A DNA stretch of 33,326 nucleotides from Pseudomonadota bacterium (GTDB taxonomy: Bacteria > Pseudomonadota > Gammaproteobacteria > Burkholderiales > Burkholderiaceae_C). How positions within the stretch are numbered: position 1 is the stretch's first letter; every line of letters starts with the position of its first letter. Of this stretch, positions 20,493-28,766 are shown one piece after another. The stretch covers positions 1-33,326 of the forward strand of contig JAKAIB010000004.1 in assembly GCA_021814605.1 (NCBI GenBank), given 5' to 3'. Made by a program: the position numbers and the translations under genes. The notes under the pieces are model-generated. The model made no database searches and was not told the DNA's origin. It saw nothing but the letters and a program-made list of their open reading frames with translations.

Positions 20493-21806
20493 ATGCAGCG
20501 ACGCAGCTTTCTTCTCGGCACGCTCGGCGGTTCACTGGCACGCGTGGGCACCGGCATCGCCGGGTTCGGCGCCTTTGCCGCATCGGCCCAGGCCCAGTTC
20601 AAGGTCGACGTGTCCGGGATCGGCGCGACACAGATCCCGGTGGCGATTGGCGTCTTCCGCGATCCCGCGAACTGTCCGCAACCGATCGCCGCGATCGTCC
20701 GCGCCGACCTGACGCGCAGCGGGCTGTTCGCGGTGACCAACCTTGGCGGCCGGACGCTCACCGAGCAGGGACCGCCCGACTACGCCGGCTGGCGGACGCA
20801 GAACCTCGAGGCGGTCGCCGGCGGCTCGGTGGTCCCGGCGGGCGGCGGACGCTGGCAGGTCCAGTTCCGCCTCTGGGACGCAGTCAAGCAGGCCGACCTC
20901 GGCGGCCTGGTGCTGACCGTCGTCCCGGGCGACCTGCGGCTGGCGGCACATCGCATCAGCGACTACATCTACCAGAAGCTCACCGGCCAGCGCGGCGTGT
21001 TCGCCACCCGCATCGCCTACATCACCAAGGCCGGGCGGAACAACTTCACGCTCGACATCGCCGACAGCGACGGCGCCAACCCGCAGGCTGCGCTGCGCAG
21101 CCGCGAACCACTGCTGTCGCCGGTCTGGTCGCCCGATGGCCAGGACCTCGCCTACGTCTCGTTCGAAACCGGCAAGCCGGTGGTGTTCCTGCAGGATGTC
21201 CGCACCGGCCGGCGCCGCATGGTGGCGAACTTCCGCGGGTCCAACAGCGCGCCCGCGTTCTCGCCCGACGGGGGCACGCTGGCGGTCGTGCTCACCCTCA
21301 CCGGCCGTTCGCAGATCTACCTGATTCCGCGCAATGGCGGGACGCCCCGCCAGTTGATGCATTCGTATTCGATCGACACCGAGCCGGTGTTCGCGCCGGA
21401 CGGCCGGAGCCTCTACTTCGTCAGCGACCGGGACGGCGGACCGCAGGTCTATCGCGTCGGCCTGAGCGGTGGCGGCGTGCAGCGCATCACCTACAGCGGC
21501 GGGTACAACGTCAGCCCGGCGATCAGCCCGGACGGCAAGACGCTGGCCTACATCTCGCAGCAGGGCAACAACTACCAGCTGTGGTCGCAGAACCTGGCAA
21601 GCAATGCCACCCAGGTCCTCGACGACAGCAGCGACTGCGGCCACCCGAGCTTCGCACCGAACGGCCAGATCCTGGTGTATTCCGCGCGCAGCGGCGGCGA
21701 GATCCTCAAGACCGTGTCGATCGACGGCCGGGTGCGGACCAGCCTGTCGCAGGCCGGCGCCCAGGTGCGCGAGCCCTGCTGGGGCCCGTGGACGCCCGAC
21801 CGCTGA
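20493..21806 (+). CDS. tolB: Tol-Pal system beta-propeller protein TolB
   Basis: QFKVDVSGIGATQIPVAIGVFRD, RIAYITKAG, repeated WSPDGQDLAYVSFETGKPVVFLQDVRTGRR / FSPDGGTLAVVLTL / ISPDGKTLAYISQQG propeller blades. Confidence 0.96.
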   Translation: MQRRSFLLGTLGGSLARVGTGIAGFGAFAASAQAQFKVDVSGIGATQIPVAIGVFRDPANCPQPIAAIVRADLTRSGLFAVTNLGGRTLTEQGPPDYAGWRTQNLEAVAGGSVVPAGGGRWQVQFRLWDAVKQADLGGLVLTVVPGDLRLAAHRISDYIYQKLTGQRGVFATRIAYITKAGRNNFTLDIADSDGANPQAALRSREPLLSPVWSPDGQDLAYVSFETGKPVVFLQDVRTGRRRMVANFRGSNSAPAFSPDGGTLAVVLTLTGRSQIYLIPRNGGTPRQLMHSYSIDTEPVFAPDGRSLYFVSDRDGGPQVYRVGLSGGGVQRITYSGGYNVSPAISPDGKTLAYISQQGNNYQLWSQNLASNATQVLDDSSDCGHPSFAPNGQILVYSARSGGEILKTVSIDGRVRTSLSQAGAQVREPCWGPWTPDR

Positions 21807-21859
21807 ATCCGCCGCCCGTCTGCCGTCAAACAACCCTTTCCCCCCGAACGGAGATCCCC

Positions 21860-22402
21860 GTGAACATGCGCCCGACCCTTGTCTTCACCGCGTTCGCTGC
21901 CGCCATCGCCCTCGGCGGCTGCGCTTCGCCCGTCCCGCTGAAGAAAGCCCCCGTCGAATCCAAGACCGCAACCCCGGTCGAAAGCGGCACCGCCGGCTCG
22001 TCCGGAGTCGGCCAGAATCAGGTCGCCGCGGTGCAGGCGCCGGCCGAATCGAACGCCGGTCCCGGACCCGACGTGCCGAAGAGCATCTACTTCGCCTTCA
22101 ACAGCTACGTGGTCGACGGCAAGTACACCCCGGTGCTGAACGCCAACGCGACCTACCTGACGTCGCATCCGCAGGCGCACGTCCAGCTGCAGGGCAACAC
22201 CGACGCGCGCGGCAGCCGCGAATACAACCTCGCGCTGGGCCAGAAGCGCGCCGACGCGGTGATGAAGGGCATGGAACTGCTGGGCGTCAAGTCGTCGCAG
22301 ATGGAGGCGGTCAGCTTCGGCAAGGAAAAGCCCAAGGCATTGGGAACGACTGACGCCGACTACGCCGAGAACCGGCGCGTCGACATCGTCTACCAGCCAT
22401 GA
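21860..22402 (+). CDS. pal: Peptidoglycan-associated lipoprotein Pal
   Basis: Lipobox ALGGC; OmpA-like domain SIYFAFNSYVVDGKYTPVLNANATYLTSHPQAHVQLQGNTDARGSREYNLALGQKRADAVMKGMELLGV. GTG 21860 chosen from the upstream GAG-like RBS; ATG 21866 is an alternative. Confidence 0.96.
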   Translation: MNMRPTLVFTAFAAAIALGGCASPVPLKKAPVESKTATPVESGTAGSSGVGQNQVAAVQAPAESNAGPGPDVPKSIYFAFNSYVVDGKYTPVLNANATYLTSHPQAHVQLQGNTDARGSREYNLALGQKRADAVMKGMELLGVKSSQMEAVSFGKEKPKALGTTDADYAENRRVDIVYQP

Positions 22403-23202
22403 TCGGGCGCACCGCTCCGGCCGGCCGGAGCTCGCTGCGGCGGCTGCTGCGCGGGCTCCCCGCCTTGCTGCTCGCGGCGGGGCTGGCGTCGCCGGCCCAC
22501 GCCGACCTGTTCGCCGACAACGAGGCGCGCCGGGCCATCCTGGACCTGCGCGCGCAGATCGCCAAGCTCCAGCAGGACGATCAGGCGCAGCAGGCCCAGC
22601 AGTCGCAGCAGATCCAGCAGATCCGCAACTCGCTGCTCGACCTGTCGAACCAGATCGAGCAGATGAACAGCGAAATCGCGCAGATCCGCGGCCGCCAGGA
22701 TGCGTCGACGCAGCAGCTCAACGATGCGCTGGCCAAGATCAAGGCGAGCCAGAGCGACCTGACGCAGCGGCTCAAGCCGTTCGAGCCGGTGCAGGTGCAG
22801 ATCGGCGGCCAGACCTACACCGTGCAGCCCGCGGAAAAGGCGGCTTTCGATCAGGCGCTCGCCGCGTTCCGCGGCGGTGACTTCGCCGGCAGCGAAGGCC
22901 AGCTCAAGAGCTTCCTGTCGCAATACCCGGCCAGCCCCTACGTCCCCGACGCGCGCTACTGGCTGGCCAACGCCCAGTACGCGCAGAAGCAGTACAAGGA
23001 TGCGGTTGCGACGTTCCAGAGCCTGATCCACGACAGCCCGAACAGCACCCGCCTTCCCGAAGCGATGCTCGGCATGGCGAATTGCCAGATCGAGCTGCGG
23101 CAGATCGCGGCGGCGCGCCGGACGCTGAGCACGTTGGTCAAGACCTACCCGCAGTCCGACGCAGCGCAGGCCGGCCGCGATCGCCTCGCCAAGCTGCGCT
23201 GA
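22399..23202 (+). CDS. cpoB: Cell division coordinator CpoB/YbgF (coiled coil + TPR)
   Basis: Signal peptide, Gln-rich coiled coil, then [62 protein letters not shown] TPRs. ATGA overlap with pal. Confidence 0.95.
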   Translation: MIGRTAPAGRSSLRRLLRGLPALLLAAGLASPAHADLFADNEARRAILDLRAQIAKLQQDDQAQQAQQSQQIQQIRNSLLDLSNQIEQMNSEIAQIRGRQDASTQQLNDALAKIKASQSDLTQRLKPFEPVQVQIGGQTYTVQPAEKAAFDQALAAFRGGDFAGSEGQLKSFLSQYPASPYVPDARYWLANAQYAQKQYKDAVATFQSLIHDSPNSTRLPEAMLGMANCQIELRQIAAARRTLSTLVKTYPQSDAAQAGRDRLAKLR

Positions 23203-23900
23203 TGGCGAACGCCGCTGCGCCGGCGCCTGCCGCCGTCGTCCTGCTGTCGGGCGGCCTCGACTCGGCCACGGTGCTCGCGCTGGCGCGCGAGCAGGGATTC
23301 CGCAGCCATGCGCTGTCGCTCGACTACGGTCAGCGGCACAGCGCCGAACTCGACGCTGCGCGCCGGGTGGCGGCCGCGCTCGGTGCCGTGGCGCATGAAG
23401 TCGTCGCGCTCGATTTGCGTCGATTCGGCGGTTCTGCGTTGACCGATGCGGCGATCGCGGTGCCGACCGATGGCTTGCAGGCCGGCATTCCCGCAACCTA
23501 CGTGCCGGCGCGCAACACCGTCATGCTGTCGATCGCGCTGAGCTGGGCGGAGGCGCTGGGCGCGCAGCACATCTTCTACGGTGCCAACGCGGTCGACTAC
23601 TCGGGCTACCCGGACTGTCGCCCGGAATACGTCGCCGCATTCGAGCGGCTCGCCAACCTCGCCACCAAGGCGGGGGTCGAAGGCCGTCCGATGCGAGTCC
23701 ATGCGCCGATCATCACGTTGAGCAAGGCGGCGATCATCCGCGAAGGCCTGCGCCTCGGCGTCGACTACGCCATGACCGTGAGTTGCTACCAGGCCGACGC
23801 GCAGGGTCGCGCCTGCGGCCGGTGCGATTCGTGCCGCATCCGGGCGCAGGGATTCGCCGACGCCGGCGTACCCGACCCGACACGCTACCGCGACCGCTGA
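23202..23900 (+). CDS. queC: 7-cyano-7-deazaguanine synthase QueC
   Basis: [23 protein letters not shown] (PP-loop), [36 protein letters not shown] (zinc Cys cluster). TGATG overlap with cpoB. Confidence 0.97.
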   Translation: MANAAAPAPAAVVLLSGGLDSATVLALAREQGFRSHALSLDYGQRHSAELDAARRVAAALGAVAHEVVALDLRRFGGSALTDAAIAVPTDGLQAGIPATYVPARNTVMLSIALSWAEALGAQHIFYGANAVDYSGYPDCRPEYVAAFERLANLATKAGVEGRPMRVHAPIITLSKAAIIREGLRLGVDYAMTVSCYQADAQGRACGRCDSCRIRAQGFADAGVPDPTRYRDR

Positions 23901-24030
23901 AGTCGACGGCCCGCGGTCGATGCACCGTCGGCCCGCGGAATTCGAGCGTCCCGCGTCACGCCGTGAAACAATCCGTCTTTGCCGCGGCAATGCGCCGTGG
24001 CTCCACCGCCGTTCTCGCGTCCGCTCCGCC

Positions 24031-25146
24031 ATGCAGTCCGTCTCCCTCTCTGCGATCAACGCCACCGTCCTGTGGGGCGGTTTCGTTCTCAGCGCCGTCT
24101 TCGGGGCGATCATGCAGCGCACGCGATTCTGCACCATGGGCTCGGTGAGCGACATCGTGAACATGGGCTCGTGGACGCGCATGCGCATGTGGGTGCTGGC
24201 GATCGCCACGGCCACGATCGGGTTCAACCTGCTCGCCGCCACCGGGCAGATCGATGCCTCGCAGACGATCTACACCGCACCGAACGTGCTCTGGCTGTCG
24301 GCGCTGGTCGGTGGCCTGCTGTTCGGCTTCGGCATGGTGCTGTCGTCGGGCTGCGGCAGCAAGACACTGGTGCGCATCGGCGAAGGCAATCTCAAGGCCC
24401 TGATCGTGTTCTTCATGATCGGGGTGTTCGGCTACATCACCTTGCGCGGACTCACCGCCGAAGTCCGGGTCCACCTGCTCGACAAGATCGCCATCGGCCT
24501 CGCGGTGCCGCAGGATCTGCCGTCGCTGTTGGCGCAGGCGACGGGACTGCCTCTCGCGGGCTTGCAGGCCGGCCTCGGCCTCGGTGTCGGCGTGGTGCTC
24601 GGCGGCTGGGCGCTGGCGGCGCGCGAGTTCCGCAACGTCAACAACCTCGCCGGAGGCATCGGACTCGGACTCGTCGTCGTCGCGGTGTGGTACCTGTCCG
24701 GCAAGATCGGCTACCTCGCCGAAGATCCGAACACGCTGCAGGCGGCGTACATCGGCACGCAGAACAACAAGATGGAGGCGCTCAGCTTCGTCGCCCCGCT
24801 CGCCTACACCCTCTACTGGTTCATGATGTACAGCGACGCCAGCAACGTCCTCACCCTCGGCATCGTGTCGGTGTTCGGCGTCATCGCCGGATCGGCCGCG
24901 ATGGCGCTGGCGACGCGCCAGTTCCGCTGGGAGGGCTTCGGCGGCACCGAGGACACCGCCAACCATCTCGTCGGCGGCGCGCTGATGGGAGTCGGGGGCG
25001 TCACCGCCCTGGGCTGCACCATCGGCCAAGGGATGAGCGGCGTGTCCACGCTATCGATCACCAGCTGGATCGCCTTCCTGTCGATCGTCGCCGGCGCCGT
25101 GCTCGGGGTCCGCTACCAGGCCTGGCGGGTCGAGCGCTTGGCCTGA
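24031..25146 (+). CDS. YeeE/YedE family membrane transporter (thiosulfate-uptake-like)
   Basis: Multi-TM protein with conserved Cys motifs RTRFCTMGSVSDIV, GMVLSSGCGSKTLVRIGEGNLKAL and ALGCTIGQGMSGVSTLS. Confidence 0.88.
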   Translation: MQSVSLSAINATVLWGGFVLSAVFGAIMQRTRFCTMGSVSDIVNMGSWTRMRMWVLAIATATIGFNLLAATGQIDASQTIYTAPNVLWLSALVGGLLFGFGMVLSSGCGSKTLVRIGEGNLKALIVFFMIGVFGYITLRGLTAEVRVHLLDKIAIGLAVPQDLPSLLAQATGLPLAGLQAGLGLGVGVVLGGWALAAREFRNVNNLAGGIGLGLVVVAVWYLSGKIGYLAEDPNTLQAAYIGTQNNKMEALSFVAPLAYTLYWFMMYSDASNVLTLGIVSVFGVIAGSAAMALATRQFRWEGFGGTEDTANHLVGGALMGVGGVTALGCTIGQGMSGVSTLSITSWIAFLSIVAGAVLGVRYQAWRVERLA

Positions 25147-25159
25147 CGCCGCGGCACCG

Positions 25160-25972
25160 ATGCACCACCCCCACGCTCCCGCCGCGGTCGTCGCCGACAG
25201 CGGCGCCGACCTCGACCGGCGCTTCGGTGGGCTGTCCCGGCTCTATGGCAGCGACGGCGCTCGCCGCATCGCGATGGCGCATGCCGTGGTCGTCGGCGTC
25301 GGCGGCGTCGGCTCCTGGGCAGCCGAGGCGCTGGTCCGCAGCGGTCTGGGCCGGATCACCCTGATCGACCTCGACCACGTCGCCGAATCGAATATCAACC
25401 GCCAGCTGCAGGCGCTCGACGCCACGCTCGGCATGGCCAAGGTCGTCGCACTGCAGGAGCGATTCGGCCAGATCAATCCGGAATGCCTGGTGGTGCCGGT
25501 CGAGGATTTCGTCGACGCCGACAACGTCGACGCGCTCGTTCCCGCGGATGCGCAGGTCGTGCTCGACTGCTGCGACCAGGTCGCCGCCAAGACGGCGATC
25601 GCGGCGCTCTGCCTGCGCCGCCGCCAGTTGCTGCTGATGGCGGGAGCCGCCGGAGGAAAGCGCCACGCCGAGCGCGTCGAGCATGCCGACCTTTCGGTCG
25701 TCACCCACGATCCGCTGCTCGCCAAGGTGCGCTACCGGCTGCGGCGCGAGCATGCCGCGCCACGCGAAGGCCGCATCGGCCTGCACTGCGCGTTCAGCAC
25801 CGAACCGGTCCACCGGCAGGCGCCGGACGGCCAATCGTGCGAACAGCCGTCCGGCAGCGGCCTGAATTGCGCGGGCTACGGTTCGAGCGTGATGGTCACC
25901 GCGACGATGGGAATGGTGCTGGCGTCACGGGCCGTCGATTTCCTCGTCGGTCAGCATCGCGCTCCCCGGTGA
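25160..25972 (+). CDS. tcdA: tRNA threonylcarbamoyladenosine dehydratase TcdA (E1/ThiF-like)
   Basis: RFGGLSRLYGSDGARRIAMAHAVVVGVGGVGSWAAEALVRSGLGRITLIDLDHVAESNINRQLQALDATLGMAKV; GSGLNCAGYGSSVMVTATMGM. Confidence 0.94.
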   Translation: MHHPHAPAAVVADSGADLDRRFGGLSRLYGSDGARRIAMAHAVVVGVGGVGSWAAEALVRSGLGRITLIDLDHVAESNINRQLQALDATLGMAKVVALQERFGQINPECLVVPVEDFVDADNVDALVPADAQVVLDCCDQVAAKTAIAALCLRRRQLLLMAGAAGGKRHAERVEHADLSVVTHDPLLAKVRYRLRREHAAPREGRIGLHCAFSTEPVHRQAPDGQSCEQPSGSGLNCAGYGSSVMVTATMGMVLASRAVDFLVGQHRAPR

Positions 25973-25998
25973 CTTTCCCGGGCGCGACGTGTTATGCT
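25969..25998 (+). promoter_or_regulatory. Candidate promoter for the tRNA-Lys pair
   Basis: GTGACT (25969-25974), 18-bp spacer, TATGCT (25993-25998), upstream of the tRNAs; overlaps the tcdA stop. By-eye call; TAAGAT at 26044-26049 is an alternative -10. Confidence 0.3.
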
Positions 25999-26069
25999 TC
26001 TTTGCTTCACGTGGTCGGTCGGCGTTTTCGTGCGCCGACGTGCTAAGATCGTCGGCTTGTCTTGAGCGG

Positions 26070-26145
26070 GGGTCGTTAGCTCAGTTGGTAGAGCAGCGGA
26101 CTTTTAATCCGTTGGTCGCAGGTTCGAATCCTGCACGACCCACCA
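26070..26145 (+). tRNA. tRNA-Lys(TTT)
   Basis: 76-nt cloverleaf GGGTCGT…ACGACCCACCA; anticodon loop CTTTTAA; TψC GGTTCGAATCC; encoded CCA. Confidence 0.98.
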
Positions 26146-26151
26146 CCGTCC

Positions 26152-26227
26152 GGGTTGTTAGCTCAGTTGGTAGAGCAGCGGACTCTTAATCCGTAGGTCG
26201 ACAGTTCGAGCCTGTCACAACCCACCA
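26152..26227 (+). tRNA. tRNA-Lys(CTT)
   Basis: 76-nt cloverleaf GGGTTGT…ACAACCCACCA; anticodon loop CTCTTAA (CTT); TψC AGTTCGAGCCT; encoded CCA. Confidence 0.96.
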
Positions 26228-26235
26228 GGAATCGT

Positions 26236-26268
26236 GCAAGAAGCCCAGCCAGCCGCTGGGCTTCTTGC
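26236..26268 (+). terminator. Strong terminator hairpin after the tRNA-Lys pair
   Basis: GCAAGAAGCCCAGC (26236-26249) - CAGCC - GCTGGGCTTCTTGC (26255-26268), perfect 14-bp stem followed by TTTGG. Confidence 0.75.
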
Positions 26269-26309
26269 TTTGGCGCCCGCCGCGCGCAAACCGAAACCGG
26301 AACATCGCC

Positions 26310-27413
26310 GTGCACCCGCGTTACGACTTTCGACGTGACCGCCTGCTGCAGGTTCTCCTCCTCGGCGCTGCGCTGCTGTTCGCCGCCTCGCCTTCCGGAT
26401 TCCTGCGGTCGGCGCCCGGGCTGGTCGACTGGGCAACCCTGGCGACGCTGCTCGGCCTGCTGGTGCTGACCAAGATGGTCGAGCAAAGCGGCGCGCTGCT
26501 GTGGCTGGCGCTGCGACTGGCCGACCGCCTGACCCGCGAACGCTCGCTTGCCTTGTTCCTTGTCGCCATCTCGGCGCTGCTGGCGATGATCGTGACCAAC
26601 GACATCGCGCTGTTCGTCGTCGTGCCGCTGACGTTGATGCTCGCTCGCGTGGTCGAACTGCGGGTGCTGCGCCTGGTGATCTTCGAGGCCCTTGCCGTCA
26701 ACGCCGGTTCGCTGCTCTCGCCGATCGGCAATCCGCAGAACATCCTGCTGTGGCAAGGCGCCGGAGTCGGTTTCGGCCGCTTCGTGCTCGGCCTGCTCCC
26801 GCTGTTCGCCTTCTGCAGCATCGCCCTCGCCGGATTGACGGTGGTCGCGTTCTCGCCGACGCGGCTCGAGCGGCACGGCCATCCGGATGCGGTCGCCGCC
26901 GATCGGCGGTTGTTCGGCGTCGCCGCCGCGCTGTACCCGGCGTTCCTGCTGCTCGCCGACCTGCATCAGACAGCCTGGGCGCTCGTCCTGGTCCTGCTCG
27001 CCACGCTGGCTGTCGCCCCGCGCCTGCTGTTGCGAGTCGACTGGCCGCTGCTCGCCGTCTTCCTGCTGATGTTCGTCGACCTGGGACTGCTGGCGCAGCA
27101 TCCGCTGCCGGCCTGGCTCGATCTGCACCGGGCGTCGACGCTGTACGCCGCTTCGGCCCTGCTGTCGCAGGCCATCAGCAACGTCCCGGCAGCGATCGCC
27201 CTGCGGCATTACAGCGCCGACTGGGTGACCATCGCATGGGGCGTCAACGTCGGCGGCTTCGGACTGGCAATCGGTTCGCTGGCGAATCTGATCGCACTGC
27301 GGCTGTCCGGTCAGCGCAACGCGCTGCTGGCCTTCCACCGCTGGTCGGTTCCGTTCTTCGTCGTGACGGCCGTTGGCGGGTGGGTGCTGCTGCGGACGAT
27401 CCGCGGCGGCTGA
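26310..27413 (+). CDS. ArsB/SLC13 (ion transporter superfamily) permease
   Basis: Multi-TM; VDWATLATLLGLLVLTKMVEQSGALLWLA, LVAISALLAMIVTNDIALFVVVPLTLML, AVNAGSLLSPIGNPQNILLWQ: the TNDIAL and GSLLSPIGNPQN re-entrant motifs are typical. Start is likely GTG 26310. Confidence 0.8.
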   Translation: MHPRYDFRRDRLLQVLLLGAALLFAASPSGFLRSAPGLVDWATLATLLGLLVLTKMVEQSGALLWLALRLADRLTRERSLALFLVAISALLAMIVTNDIALFVVVPLTLMLARVVELRVLRLVIFEALAVNAGSLLSPIGNPQNILLWQGAGVGFGRFVLGLLPLFAFCSIALAGLTVVAFSPTRLERHGHPDAVAADRRLFGVAAALYPAFLLLADLHQTAWALVLVLLATLAVAPRLLLRVDWPLLAVFLLMFVDLGLLAQHPLPAWLDLHRASTLYAASALLSQAISNVPAAIALRHYSADWVTIAWGVNVGGFGLAIGSLANLIALRLSGQRNALLAFHRWSVPFFVVTAVGGWVLLRTIRGG

Positions 27414-27423
27414 GCCGCCCGCT

Positions 27424-27822
27424 TCAGCCCGCGCCCGGCCCGCTGCTTCGGGCCGCATTCCGGCCGAAGCGCAACAGTCCGTAGACCATGCCACCGACCG
27501 CGCCGGCCTTGACCAGGCGCGACAGCAACCCGCGCACCGTCTTGCGCCGCAGCAGCAGCGGAACCACGGTCCCGAGCACCGAGCTCAGGTAGGGGTAGTG
27601 GCGTGTCAGCGCGAACAGCCGGACCCAGGCTGCCGGCTGCAGCACGCCGGCAGCCGAACCGAAGAGCAGTCTGCGCGCCAGACGTGCAGGGTGCGTGCAC
27701 TGCCGGAACTCTCCCGCGGCCTGGATGAATTCGACGCGGTCCACGGCGATCCGCGTCAGCACGAGTTGCTTGCGGACCGCCAGCGGCAATTGCGGCGACA
27801 GCGGCGCGTTTTTCGACGGCAT
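27424..27822 (-). CDS. Hypothetical small protein of the YqjD/YqjE-type cluster (YqjK-like position)
   Basis: In-frame ATG at 27822 (MPSKNAPLSPQLPLAVRKQLVLTRIAVDRVEFIQAAGEF…); C-terminal hydrophobic segment; just downstream of the YqjE-like gene. Confidence 0.6.
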   Translation of the reverse strand: MPSKNAPLSPQLPLAVRKQLVLTRIAVDRVEFIQAAGEFRQCTHPARLARRLLFGSAAGVLQPAAWVRLFALTRHYPYLSSVLGTVVPLLLRRKTVRGLLSRLVKAGAVGGMVYGLLRFGRNAARSSGPGAG

Positions 27823-27842
27823 GGCGGCAAGCGTGATGGGAA

Positions 27843-28241
27843 TCAGGATCGGGCGCGCCAGGCGGCGCGGTCCTTCTCGAATTCGGCCCGGGTCGCCGCG
27901 AACGGTGGCGGGGCGTTGCGGATCGCCGCACGCAGCCGCGACACGCAATAGGCAGCAATCGCGGCATAGGCCACGCACAGTATGGTCAGCACCTGCCAGG
28001 GCCCGATCCGGCCCCACGACAAGATGACCAGCAACGCTGTCAGCCCGGCCAGCGTGAGCAGGGCGAACACCGCAGCGACCGCCCCGAGAATCGCGATGCC
28101 CGACCAGCGCCGGACCTCTTCCTCGAATTCGATGCCGGCGAGCTCGAGACGGCCCTGGACCACTGCGCCGCCGATGCCCAGCAGGCGCCGCCAGGCCGCG
28201 GCGATCCCGCCCGCCGCATCTTCCGAGGCGTTTGCGCTCAT
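27843..28241 (-). CDS. YqjE/phage-holin-superfamily III-like membrane protein
   Basis: MSANASEDAAGGIAAAWRRLLGIGGAVVQGRLELAGIEFEEEVRRWSGIAILGAVAAVFALLTLAGLTALLVIL…: two TM segments after a QGRLELAGIEFEEE motif. Confidence 0.8.
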   Translation of the reverse strand: MSANASEDAAGGIAAAWRRLLGIGGAVVQGRLELAGIEFEEEVRRWSGIAILGAVAAVFALLTLAGLTALLVILSWGRIGPWQVLTILCVAYAAIAAYCVSRLRAAIRNAPPPFAATRAEFEKDRAAWRARS

Positions 28242-28359
28242 CGACGCCCCCGAATCCGGCCTTCTACCGCGTTGCGCGCTCCGCCTCCACGACGGGAATC
28301 GCACGCCTTCGATTTGCCGTGCGGCGTGCTCATCGACGTCGCCCCTTCGCGCGGTCGGC

Positions 28360-28662
28360 TCAGCGGCTGCGATTGACCAGCAGGCCGATGGCGAGGCCGA
28401 CGGCGGCGGCGATGCCGATCGACTTCCACGGATTGTCGTGGACGTAGTCGTCCGTCGCCTGCGCGGCGGCCTTGCTCCGCTCCACCACCGCATCCTGCAG
28501 CGTCTGCGCCTTGTCGGCCGCCTGCCGCAGCAGGCTCATGCCCCGGCGATGCAGTTCGACTGCCTGCTCGCCGGTGCTGGCCGCCGCCTGCTTCAGCAGT
28601 TCCTCGGCGTGATCGATCACGTCGGTAACGTCGGTTTTGAGTTCATGGACCGATTTGACCAT
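28360..28662 (-). CDS. DUF883 (ElaB/YqjD-type) membrane-anchored protein
   Basis: MVKSVHELKTDVTDVIDHAEELLKQAAASTGEQAVELHRRGMSLLRQAADKAQTLQ…ATDDYVHDNPWKSIGIAAAVGLAIGLLVNRSR: canonical DUF883 C-terminal HDNPWKSIG…GLLVNRR. Confidence 0.93.
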   Translation of the reverse strand: MVKSVHELKTDVTDVIDHAEELLKQAAASTGEQAVELHRRGMSLLRQAADKAQTLQDAVVERSKAAAQATDDYVHDNPWKSIGIAAAVGLAIGLLVNRSR

Positions 28663-28766
28663 TGCAGGCTCCTTTGAAAATGCCGCGGAACGAAATCGCA
28701 AAACAATGTTAATGCGCATGTTGCGCCAATGTATCCGGGCATTGCAACCCCGGACACGAGGGCGGA

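Noticed and set aside
23907-23938. Direct repeat CGGCCCGCGG (twice) after queC
   Set aside because: Only 10 bp of pure GC, two copies 12 bp apart; not enough to call a repeat family or CRISPR-like element.
25989-26189. 66-aa ORF …SLAQLVEQRTFNPLVAGSNPARPT…
   Set aside because: Translation of the tRNA-Lys genes; a well-known spurious ORF type.
27843-28241. Holin-like protein as evidence of a prophage
   Set aside because: It is in a YqjD/YqjE-type chromosomal cluster with no integrase, structural or lysis genes nearby.
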